From contig JBILVD010000026.1 in NCBI GenBank assembly GCA_044370655.1, forward strand, positions 1 through 14,064: 14,064 bases of DNA, written 5' to 3'. A program made the translations under genes and the position numbers. Below, one piece after another: positions 7,660 through 14,017 of the stretch (its first letter is position 1; every line of letters starts with the position of its first letter). Source of the stretch: CAZFPN01 sp044370655. GTDB taxonomy: Bacteria > Pseudomonadota > Alphaproteobacteria > Rickettsiales > Deianiraeaceae. The notes under the pieces are model-generated. The model made no database searches. It worked only from the letters and a program-made list of their open reading frames with translations, and was not told the DNA's origin.

Positions 7660-7681
7660 ATTTTTAATTTTAATTAAAAAT
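7660..7681. repeat. perfect 10-bp inverted repeat upstream of eno promoter
   Basis: ATTTTTAATT (7660-7669) and AATTAAAAAT (7672-7681) form a perfect dyad with a 2-base centre. It ends one base before the TTGACA of the eno promoter, a position suited to an operator or to bent/UP-like DNA. It contains only A and T, so chance occurrence in this composition is possible. Confidence 0.4.
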
Positions 7682-7682
7682 C

Positions 7683-7711
7683 TTGACAAAATAAATCTAT
7701 TAAAATAGAAA
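7683..7711 (+). promoter_or_regulatory. sigma70-type promoter for eno
   Basis: A perfect TTGACA (7683-7688) is followed after 17 bases by TAGAAA (7706-7711), four of six matches to the -10 consensus. TAAAAT at 7701-7706 is closer to consensus but only 12 bases away. The start would lie near 7718, about 25 bases before the eno ATG. No Shine-Dalgarno sequence is visible between it and the ATG. Confidence 0.5.
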
Positions 7712-7742
7712 AACAATATGTTTTTTTATATACTTATTTACT

Positions 7743-9029
7743 ATGACCTCCGCAATTACAACAATAGAAGCACTTGAAGTTTTAGATTCAAGAGGAAATC
7801 CAACAATTGAAGCAACCGTATACCTTGAAAATGGAGTTATCTCAAGTGCAATTGCTCCATCCGGAGCTTCTACGGGAACAAAAGAAGCATATGAATTAAG
7901 AGACGGAGATAAATCCCGCTTTCACGGAAAAGGAGTTTTAAATGCGGTGCAAAATGTTGAAGGGGAAATCGCTCAAAGTTTAATAGGAATGGATTCAACA
8001 AGAACAAGAGAGATTGACGAAATTCTTGTGAACCTTGACGGAACGGAGAATAAATCTCGTCTTGGGGCAAACGCAATTCTTGCAACATCAATTGCTTGCG
8101 CTAAAGCAGGTGCGGTTTCCTCGGGGTTGCCATTATTTCAATTTTTAGGAGGCGCTAACTCGTTTTTGCTTCCCGTTCCTATGATGAATGTAATTAATGG
8201 GGGAGTTCATGCTTCTTCAGGGCTTGCGATTCAAGAGTTTATGATTATGCCAGTTTCTGCAAATACAGTTAAAGATGGAATAAGAATGGGTAGTGAAATT
8301 TTTCAATCCTTAAAAAAAGAGCTTTCTTCAAAAGGGCTTTCAACTAACGTAGGTGATGAAGGCGGTTTTGCTCCCGCTCTTAAAAACTCTTTTGATGCGC
8401 TAGACTTTATCTCTAAAGCCGTTGAAATGGCTGGTTATAAAGTTGGAGAAGATATAGTTTTTGCACTAGATTCTGCTTCAAATGAATTTAGAAAAGATGG
8501 TAAATATCACATAGATGGTAAAATTTTAATATCGGAGGAGCTTGTGGAGTATTACGAAAGCCTTAGAGCTAAGTACCCCATCTTTTCCATAGAAGATGCT
8601 TTTGCTGAAGATGATTTTGCTGGTTTTAAACTAATTACATCTAAACTTGGAAAAAAAATGCAAATAGTAGGAGACGATTTATTCTGCACTAACATTAAAT
8701 TGCTTCAACAGGGAGTTAAAGAGAAAATGGCAAACGCACTTCTTGTAAAGCCAAATCAAATTGGGACGATTACAGAAACTTTAGATGCAATGAATTTTGC
8801 TTTTAGAAGTGGTTATAATTGCATTTCTTCCCATAGGTCTGGTGAAAGTGAAGATACAACAATTTCTCATCTTGCAGTTGGCACAAATTGTGGACAAATT
8901 AAAACAGGAAGTCTAGCAAGAACTGACAGAACGGCAAAATATAACGAGCTAATTAGAATTGAAAAATTTTTAGGAAGTATGTCAGTTTATGGTGGTAAAT
9001 CAATACTCTCAAAATTTGACGATTTTTAA
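7743..9029 (+). CDS. eno: enolase (phosphopyruvate hydratase)
   Basis: Enolase interconverts 2-phosphoglycerate and phosphoenolpyruvate in glycolysis/gluconeogenesis, as a cytosolic Mg-dependent enzyme. The 428-residue length is normal. Visible active-site features are LDSRGNPT (14-21), the SGAST loop (40-44), His156, GDEGGFAP with the catalytic Glu206, the three metal ligands Asp243, Glu284 and Asp311, the catalytic Lys336 in LVKPNQIG, and SHRSGE (363-368). The stretch after His156 (ASSGLAIQEFMIMP) differs from the more usual ADNPIDFQEFM, but no catalytic residue is lost. Enolase is absent from Rickettsia, which constrains the taxonomic guess. It is followed 62 bases later by the virB2 gene on the same strand. 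Confidence 0.97.
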   Translation: MTSAITTIEALEVLDSRGNPTIEATVYLENGVISSAIAPSGASTGTKEAYELRDGDKSRFHGKGVLNAVQNVEGEIAQSLIGMDSTRTREIDEILVNLDGTENKSRLGANAILATSIACAKAGAVSSGLPLFQFLGGANSFLLPVPMMNVINGGVHASSGLAIQEFMIMPVSANTVKDGIRMGSEIFQSLKKELSSKGLSTNVGDEGGFAPALKNSFDALDFISKAVEMAGYKVGEDIVFALDSASNEFRKDGKYHIDGKILISEELVEYYESLRAKYPIFSIEDAFAEDDFAGFKLITSKLGKKMQIVGDDLFCTNIKLLQQGVKEKMANALLVKPNQIGTITETLDAMNFAFRSGYNCISSHRSGESEDTTISHLAVGTNCGQIKTGSLARTDRTAKYNELIRIEKFLGSMSVYGGKSILSKFDDF

Positions 9030-9091
9030 AAAAACACTTGACTATTTAATTTTATGCTTTCTAAAGAAGAAAGAATTAATTTTTTAAAATA

Positions 9092-9463
9092 ATGTTTAGC
9101 TCTTCAAAACTAAAACTCTATTTCTTTTTAATAGTAGCATTTTTTGGAATTACGGTTAAAGCTTCTTTTGCCGACTCCAATGCCAACTCCAATGCCAACT
9201 CCAATGCCAACTCCAATGATACTAGTATACAAAATACAATGTGTAAAGCTTATACTATTTTTAATGGACCTTTAGGTAAAACCTTTGCAATTTTTGCAAT
9301 TGTTGCTCTTGGCGTTGGTTTCTTCTTAGGTAAGGTAAGTTGGGGAACTGCAATTGCTATTGCACTTGGAGTTGGGTCTATATTTGGAGCTCCCGCATTA
9401 GTTTCAACAATAACTGGTAGTGGGACTATTAAATGTACTAGCACCGGATTTAGCGACGCATAA
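9092..9463 (+). CDS. virB2: VirB2/TrbC-family type IV secretion pilin with altered C-terminus
   Basis: VirB2 is the major pilin or channel-lining subunit of the VirB/D4 type IV secretion system. The 123-residue precursor has a long signal peptide (hydrophobic 9-22, likely cleavage after SFA at residue 27), then four D/A-x-S-N repeats (27-42), then the conserved pilin core: GPLGKTFAIFAIVALGVG, FLGKVSWG and a second glycine-rich helix ending near residue 105. Cys51 and the C-terminal Cys114 match the paired cysteines of Rickettsiales VirB2. The protein ends GFSDA because a 50-bp out-of-frame duplication supplies an early stop; the alternative tail lies just downstream as a fragment. A TTGACT (9038-9043) could be a -35 element, but no good -10 follows. 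No other vir gene is in the window. Confidence 0.85.
   Translation: MFSSSKLKLYFFLIVAFFGITVKASFADSNANSNANSNANSNDTSIQNTMCKAYTIFNGPLGKTFAIFAIVALGVGFFLGKVSWGTAIAIALGVGSIFGAPALVSTITGSGTIKCTSTGFSDA
9170..9217 (+). repeat. 12-bp in-frame minisatellite in virB2 (four units)
   Basis: Four tandem units of GCC-RAC-TCC-AAT encode Ala-Asp/Asn-Ser-Asn at residues 27-42, immediately after the predicted signal-peptide cleavage site. Units 2 to 4 are identical and unit 1 differs by one base (GAC for AAC). Because the unit is 12 bp, gain or loss of copies keeps the frame and would change only the length of the mature N-terminus. Confidence 0.9.
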
Positions 9464-9509
9464 CTGGTAGTGGGACTATTAAATGTGGTAGCTCCGGATT
9501 TAGCGACAC
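9410..9509 (+). repeat. 50-bp tandem duplication at the virB2 3' end
   Basis: Two head-to-tail copies begin at 9410 and 9460. The first 27 bases are identical, the next 21 differ at three positions (9437/9487, 9438/9488 and 9443/9493), and then the copies diverge. As 50 is not a multiple of three, the second copy is out of frame with virB2 and the junction creates the stop at 9461-9463. Confidence 0.9.
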
Positions 9510-9543
9510 TACTGAAAATAAGCCTTCTGCTAATAATCCTTAA
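9460..9543 (+). pseudogene. C-terminal fragment of a second virB2 copy
   Basis: Read in its own frame, this stretch encodes ITGSGTIKCGSSGFSD, then TTENKPSANNP and a double stop (TAA TAA at 9541-9546). The first 16 residues parallel the end of the upstream virB2 product (ITGSGTIKCTSTGFSD), and the added 11-residue tail is probably the original C-terminus of one pilin variant. It has no start and no N-terminal part, so it is a leftover from recombination between pilin gene copies. Its last 10 codons fall inside the 84-bp inverted repeat. Confidence 0.8.
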
Positions 9544-9597
9544 TAAACCTTTAATGTTTTTTAAGAAAGCTTATTTGCAAGTTTTATAATTATACTC
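9514..9597. repeat. 84-bp perfect inverted repeat, left copy
   Basis: Every base of 9514-9597 is the reverse complement of 13981-14064. It covers the last codons of the virB2 tail fragment, the spacer, and the stop and last codons of der. The match ends at 9597 on the der side. On the other side it is limited only by the window end, so the true repeat may be longer. Confidence 0.97.
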
Positions 9598-11047
9598 CTT
9601 TTTTTGACCTATTTAAAACTCTTCCACTTTCTTTCTTATGATAGGGGTTTTCTGTTTCTCTAGCACTAAACCTTGCAATAATACCATTTAAACCAAAGTC
9701 TTTTATCAGTGAATTTGCTAAATACCTAAGATAAGAAGCTGAAATTCCATCTTTCATATTTGAAAACACAACAAAAGAAGGGGGGCGTATTTTAGTTTGA
9801 GTTATATATTTTATCTTAACTTGTTTACCATTTAGAAGTGGAGGAGGGTTGTGAGCTACTCTTTGTTTTAGCCAGTTATTTAAGGCGTTTGTTTTAATTT
9901 TTGTATTCCAACTTTCATAAAGCCTTAATATCATTTTATATAAATTGTGTAGCCCATCTCCTTGCTTTGCAGAAATAACACAAAATTGAGGAGAAACAAC
10001 ATCTCTTACAAGCCTTCCTATCTCGGCCTCCATCTGTTTTTTCATACCTTCAATTTCAGGTTCAGAGAATAAATCCGCTTTATTTATGGCAATTATTAAA
10101 ATTCTCCCCTCACGCAAAATATCCCCCGCAAGAGTTAAATCCTGCCCTACAAAAGGCTCGGTTGCATCAATTAACAAAACTCCAACATTTGCAAGCCTTA
10201 AAGCTCGCAAAGTCTCGTAGACGCTTAGCTTTTCTAAACCTTCCTTGTCATTGTTTTTTCTTATCCCTGCCGTATCAACCAATTTAACAGGCTTGCCAAG
10301 TAATTCAAAATCAATTGATATGGCGTCCCTTGTTATTCCTGCTTTATCTCCGGTAATTACTCTATCTTCACCTAAAATTTTGTTCACAAGGGTAGACTTT
10401 CCCGCGTTAGGTCTGCCAATAATTGCAATATGAATTCGGTTGCCCGCTAATTCTTTTTCAATTTTTTCCTCCTCCTCTAACTGCTTAGAAACAAGTGCAA
10501 TTTCCCTTTTTAGCAAAAGAAGAATATCTGTTATACCAATCGCATGCTCGGCAGATGTAAAAATGGTTTCTTCAAAGCCAAACTTATATATCTCTTTTGA
10601 AGATAGAGAGATTTTCTTTTGATTTTCTGCTTTATTTATCACCAGTATAACTTTTTTACCAGATTTACGAGCTATATCGGCAAAATAATAGTCTTCCTCT
10701 GTAACGCCATTTAGTGCATCAATAACAAACAAAATGATATTAGAAAGCTTTATTGCCCTTAGGCTCTGTTCTATCATTTGAGCATACATCTCTTCATCTT
10801 TTTTTGCTTCTACATGGTCTTTTTGTTCTTTTGCATAACGATACCTACGAGTTTTGCCAATAACTTCAAGCCCAGCGGTGTCCACTAAAACAACCGCTCT
10901 TCCTGCAATTTCCGTTTTAACTTCCTTCCTATCCCTCGTAACTCCCGCTTCATTGCTTGTGATTGTGAACTTTTTTCTAGCAAGCATATTTAAAAGGGTA
11001 GACTTCCCAACGTTCGTTTTTCCTACTATAGCAATTTGAAATGGCAT
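9590..11047 (-). CDS. der: ribosome-assembly GTPase Der (EngA), double Era-like
   Basis: Der has two tandem GTPase domains and a KH-like C-terminal domain and is needed for 50S subunit maturation. In this 485-residue protein, domain 1 has GKTNVGKST (9-17), a T37 switch in AGVTRDR, DTAGL (56-60) and NKAE (138-141). Domain 2 has GRPNAGKST (211-219), GITRD, DTAGIRK (258-264) and NKAD (322-325). The KH-like part runs from about 380 and ends in a basic tail. After the first DTAGL there are about 20 more residues than in E. coli Der, a strongly charged stretch around 61-86 in switch II. The last two codons and stop lie in the 84-bp inverted repeat. coq9 lies 74 bases upstream on the same strand; two TTAATTAA sites (11059-11066, 11070-11077) precede the gene. 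Confidence 0.95.
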   Translation of the reverse strand: MPFQIAIVGKTNVGKSTLLNMLARKKFTITSNEAGVTRDRKEVKTEIAGRAVVLVDTAGLEVIGKTRRYRYAKEQKDHVEAKKDEEMYAQMIEQSLRAIKLSNIILFVIDALNGVTEEDYYFADIARKSGKKVILVINKAENQKKISLSSKEIYKFGFEETIFTSAEHAIGITDILLLLKREIALVSKQLEEEEKIEKELAGNRIHIAIIGRPNAGKSTLVNKILGEDRVITGDKAGITRDAISIDFELLGKPVKLVDTAGIRKNNDKEGLEKLSVYETLRALRLANVGVLLIDATEPFVGQDLTLAGDILREGRILIIAINKADLFSEPEIEGMKKQMEAEIGRLVRDVVSPQFCVISAKQGDGLHNLYKMILRLYESWNTKIKTNALNNWLKQRVAHNPPPLLNGKQVKIKYITQTKIRPPSFVVFSNMKDGISASYLRYLANSLIKDFGLNGIIARFSARETENPYHKKESGRVLNRSKKGV

Positions 11048-11121
11048 TTTAAGTAAATTTAATTAATACTTAATTAATATGTTTGGTATGTAAAATCAAG
11101 TGTTTTTATTTTGAGATATTC

Positions 11122-11646
11122 TCACTTTCTAAAAAACTTTAATTGTCCTTCAATAAATTTTTCAAGATAGTTGTGATTTTTGGAAAGCAAAAAGTAAAAA
11201 AAGCAGTTTGCATAAATTGTGGAAAGTATTGCTCTTTTTGTGTAATAGCTAAAAGAACTATCCTTCACTCCCCCCTTTTGCCAAATTATATCTGCCATTT
11301 TCCAAAAAAATTTTAAACCAAAGGGTAAGTTTTGAGGAAGTAAGACAAACTTAACGACCTTTCTTACTGCTTTTTTATAAGGAGAGAGGTGCTGAAAAGA
11401 AGACAAAATTCCAGACTTTACAGCATTTGTCACGCCTTGATTTTGCAAAACCTCAACTTCATCTAGGTGCATCTTCCAAAGTAATTTTGCAACTTCAAAA
11501 AGCCCATAAGGAAAGAGTAAATCTAATTCTCCTTTTGTTATTTCAAGATTAGAAGAAGCTGAATTTAATGCAAAATATGAGAAGTCGCTCCCTGAATTTA
11601 ACATAATTTTAAACTCATCTAAAATTTTTAATTGCTTTTCTTGCAT
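11122..11646 (-). CDS. COQ9 family protein (ubiquinone biosynthesis accessory factor)
   Basis: COQ9 proteins have a TetR-like helical fold and bind lipid; in mitochondria COQ9 delivers the ubiquinone intermediate to COQ7, and alphaproteobacterial members are assumed similar. The 174-residue protein shows the family pattern: LFPYGL near residue 65, then helices with W-K-M-x-x-D-E, and the signature block W-K-M-A-D-I-I-W followed by D-S-S-F-S-Y-Y-T-K-R-A-I-L (about 140-165 of the longer frame). A longer frame starts at 11718, but the ATG at 11646 matches the family's N-terminus and avoids overlap with the divergent gene, so I chose it. der lies downstream on the same strand; a methyltransferase gene is divergent. 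Confidence 0.82.
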   Translation of the reverse strand: MQEKQLKILDEFKIMLNSGSDFSYFALNSASSNLEITKGELDLLFPYGLFEVAKLLWKMHLDEVEVLQNQGVTNAVKSGILSSFQHLSPYKKAVRKVVKFVLLPQNLPFGLKFFWKMADIIWQKGGVKDSSFSYYTKRAILSTIYANCFFYFLLSKNHNYLEKFIEGQLKFFRK

Positions 11647-11652
11647 TGCACT

Positions 11653-11658
11653 ATTATA
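11653..11658 (-). promoter_or_regulatory. candidate -10 box for coq9
   Basis: A perfect TATAAT on the minus strand ends seven bases from the A of the coq9 ATG (11646), so transcription could begin at or beside the start codon (leaderless). No good -35 element is seen at the usual distance; TTGTAA is 22 bases away. The 43-base region 11647-11689 must also hold the promoter for the divergent methyltransferase gene. Confidence 0.3.
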
Positions 11659-11689
11659 ATTTGATATAAAATAATTTGTTTTACAAAGA

Positions 11690-12346
11690 ATGCAAGAAAT
11701 TTTTGATACAAAATTCATACTAAATGCAAAGAATAAGCAACAGGATTTTGTTTTGCAAATGCAGGTAGAAGCACTACTTCAAGAAGCTTTGTTAGATGCA
11801 AAATTTTTTTATGGTATAGACCCAGAAAACGAAGTTCATCTCTCCTATCAAAACCTGATGAATTTAGATGAAATAAAAAGTGTAGATGCAATTTTTGCTC
11901 CATTAATCTTGCATAAAGCAAATAATATTGAAGGCGTGTTGACTTCTCTTAAAAAATCTCTCAACAATAAAGGAATTTTACTAGGCAACTTCTTTGGTTT
12001 AGGCAATTTGCACGACTTGGGAGTTTTGTTTGCAAATGAAGACGCAAAAAGATGCGGAATGCCAATTCAAAGAATGTTACCTTTGATGGATATTAAAACA
12101 GTAGGTAGTATACTTCAAAAAACTGGATTTAAAAACATCGTTGTTGCAAGTGAAGAGGTGGAATTTGAGTTTGCAAACTTGAAAGATGCATTAAAATTTT
12201 TGCAAAAATCAGCGGAGACAAACTGCTTAAACGTTAGAGATAAAACTTTTTTAAGTGGCAACGTATTAAAAAAATATATTGAAAAATACCAAAATCCATT
12301 TACACTAAAATTTGATATTTGTTTTTTTTCATGTTTAAATATTTAA
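11690..12346 (+). CDS. NDUFAF5/BioC-like methyltransferase-fold protein, degenerate SAM site
   Basis: The 218-residue protein resembles the alphaproteobacterial methyltransferase-fold family that includes mitochondrial NDUFAF5 (complex I assembly). Family parts visible are the N-terminal IFDTKFI, the mid-strand VDAIFAPLILHKANN (65-79, where relatives have a hydrophobic run then LHW-ND), L-K-K-S-L-x-x-K-G-I-L-L-G (87-99), the P-x-x-x-x-K-x-V-G-x-I-L-Q-K-T-G-F block (131-147), and a late T-N-C-L-x-x-R (177-183). Relatives are nearer 280-300 residues and have a glycine-rich SAM motif between the N-terminal helix and the middle strand. Here that segment is shortened to FFYGIDPENE and the motif is missing, so enzyme activity is doubtful. 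It overlaps lolA by 16 bases and is divergent from coq9. Confidence 0.72.
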   Translation: MQEIFDTKFILNAKNKQQDFVLQMQVEALLQEALLDAKFFYGIDPENEVHLSYQNLMNLDEIKSVDAIFAPLILHKANNIEGVLTSLKKSLNNKGILLGNFFGLGNLHDLGVLFANEDAKRCGMPIQRMLPLMDIKTVGSILQKTGFKNIVVASEEVEFEFANLKDALKFLQKSAETNCLNVRDKTFLSGNVLKKYIEKYQNPFTLKFDICFFSCLNI

Positions 12347-12933
12347 TATCTTTTGTAGTTATATTCTCATCTTTTGCAAGCAGTTTTCATGAAAGTGAGG
12401 ACTTTAAAAACCTAGAATCCCAACTTTTAAAAGTTAAAACAATAAAAGGGGATTTGGTTCAGGATTTTAGAGGAGAAAGAGTGAATGCAAATTTTGCTTT
12501 AAGCCTACCTTCTAAATTGAAAGTAGAATATACATCTCCTGAAGTTCCTCTTACCATAATCGTAACTCCCTCTTTAATTACTTACTACGATAAAAAACTG
12601 GATCAAAAAAGTCAAATTAAAACTCCCAAAAATGCATCATCTCTGCTTTTAACATCTAAACTTTCTCTAAATGATCCTAAAATAAAAATAAAGTCTTTTA
12701 AAGGGAGTTTTAAGGGCGTTGAAATTGAGTTTTCTCACTCGCAAATTCCTGAAAGTCAGTTTAAGATATTTTTTATTAAAGATGGAGAAAGCTTCAATCT
12801 TAATAAAATTGAGTTAGAAAATGGAATTGAGAAAATTACAACAGAATTTAATAATATCGTTATAAACGCCGATATTAAGGAAAAAGAATTTCAAATTTTA
12901 AACAAAAAAGTAGACACAAAATTAGATTATTAA
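12331..12933 (+). CDS. lolA: outer-membrane lipoprotein carrier protein LolA family
   Basis: LolA is the periplasmic chaperone that carries lipoproteins from the LolCDE exporter to the outer membrane. The roughly 200-residue product has a signal peptide (hydrophobic residues 4-15, likely cleavage after SFA at 16), an N-terminal helix, then I-K-G-D-L-V-Q-D-F like the family's xGxFxQ strand, F-A-L-S-L-P-S-K-L-K-V-E-Y-T-S-P (the usual PGKLRxEY..P), and I-T-Y-Y-D-K-K-L. The second half is a run of predicted beta strands fitting the open barrel. A TTG at 12319 would extend the frame, but the ATG at 12331 gives a proper signal peptide. It lies between the methyltransferase and ispG, all probably in one transcript. 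Sequence identity to well-studied LolA looks low. Confidence 0.82.
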   Translation: MFKYLISFVVIFSSFASSFHESEDFKNLESQLLKVKTIKGDLVQDFRGERVNANFALSLPSKLKVEYTSPEVPLTIIVTPSLITYYDKKLDQKSQIKTPKNASSLLLTSKLSLNDPKIKIKSFKGSFKGVEIEFSHSQIPESQFKIFFIKDGESFNLNKIELENGIEKITTEFNNIVINADIKEKEFQILNKKVDTKLDY

Positions 12934-12937
12934 GAAT

Positions 12938-14017
12938 ATGGACGAAGGTGCTTATAAAAAAATTACAAGACGTAAAACAAGGACTGTGACGGTTGGTAAA
13001 GTGCTAATTGGTAGCAACCACCCAATTGCCGTGCAATCCATGACAAACACTTTAACTACTGATGTTCAAGGCACTTTAAGGCAAATAAATAAATGCTATG
13101 AAGCAGGAGCGGATTTAATGCGTGTTTCAGTGCCAGACCAAGAAAGTAGCGAGGCTTTAAAGGAGATAGTAAAACACTCTCCCGTCCCTATTATAGCAGA
13201 CATTCACTTTCACTACAAAAGAGGTATTGAAGCTTGCAAAGCAGGAGCGTCTTGCACGAGAATAAACCCAGGAAATATAGGCACTAAAGAGAGAGCAATT
13301 GAAGTTGTGAAGGCCGCAAAAGATTGTGGCTCCTCAATTAGAATAGGAGTGAACGTTGGTTCTTTAGGGGAGGATATTTTAAAAAAGTATCATTCCCCAT
13401 GCCCAGAAGCATTAGTTGAAAGTGCTTTAAATACCGCAAAAATACTTGAAGATCTGGACTTCTTCAATTTTAAAATCTCTGTAAAAGCAAGCGATGTAAT
13501 GCTTATGGTGAAGTCCTACAATATGCTTGCAGAAAAATGCGATTACCCTTTACATTTAGGAGTTACGGAGGCAGGACCTATGGCTTCTGGCGTTGTTAAG
13601 TCCTCCATTGGCATTGGAAGTCTTTTAATGCAAGGAATTGGGGATACTATAAGAATATCCCTTTCCGCCCTTCCAGAAGATGAAATTCCTGTTTGCTTCA
13701 ACATCTTAAAGGCGTTAGAGCTTAGAACCAGAGGGGTTAATATAGTTTCTTGCCCATCTTGTGCAAGGCAACAATATGATGTAATTAAGGTAGTATCCGC
13801 AGTTGAAGAGGGAACAGCTCACATTTCCAAACCACTTAGAATTTCCATGCTTGGTTGTGTTGTAAATGGGCTTGGGGAGGCGCTAGAAAGTGATATAGGA
13901 GTGACAGGAGCAGGAAGTGGAAATCACTTAATTTATATTAAAGGTAAGCCTTACCTTAAAGTTAAGTCCGAGGAACTCGTGAGTATAATTATAAAACTTG
14001 CAAATAAGCTTTCTTAA
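12938..14017 (+). CDS. ispG: 4-hydroxy-3-methylbut-2-enyl diphosphate synthase (GcpE)
   Basis: IspG is a [4Fe-4S] enzyme that converts methylerythritol cyclodiphosphate to HMBPP, the penultimate step of the MEP isoprenoid pathway. The 359-residue protein has a TIM-barrel N-terminal part (PIAVQSMTNT, MRVSVPD, IIADIHFHYKRG, RINPGNIG) and a C-terminal cluster domain. The cluster ligands are all present: Cys272 and Cys275 in SCPSC, Cys307 in GCVVNG, and Glu314. The usual GPGE here reads GLGE. The start lies 4 bases after the lolA stop. The last 12 codons and stop lie in the 84-bp inverted repeat, yet the C-terminal helix (SEELVSIIIKLANKLS) looks natural, suggesting that this side is the source of the repeat. 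The MEP pathway is absent from Rickettsia but kept by other Rickettsiales. Confidence 0.96.
   Translation: MDEGAYKKITRRKTRTVTVGKVLIGSNHPIAVQSMTNTLTTDVQGTLRQINKCYEAGADLMRVSVPDQESSEALKEIVKHSPVPIIADIHFHYKRGIEACKAGASCTRINPGNIGTKERAIEVVKAAKDCGSSIRIGVNVGSLGEDILKKYHSPCPEALVESALNTAKILEDLDFFNFKISVKASDVMLMVKSYNMLAEKCDYPLHLGVTEAGPMASGVVKSSIGIGSLLMQGIGDTIRISLSALPEDEIPVCFNILKALELRTRGVNIVSCPSCARQQYDVIKVVSAVEEGTAHISKPLRISMLGCVVNGLGEALESDIGVTGAGSGNHLIYIKGKPYLKVKSEELVSIIIKLANKLS

Noticed and set aside
7145..7742. tRNA, riboswitch or CRISPR in the nuoJ-eno spacer
   Set aside because: I saw no T-loop or anticodon-arm pattern, no regularly spaced repeats and no known riboswitch core on either strand.
11647..11718. 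Extended coq9 start at 11718
   Set aside because: It would add 24 Ser/Asn/Cys-containing residues not seen in the family and overlap the divergent methyltransferase gene by 29 bases.
9598..13980. The block between the inverted repeats as a transposon
   Set aside because: It contains only housekeeping genes and no transposase, integrase or recombinase; the repeat is better explained by recombination among virB2 copies.
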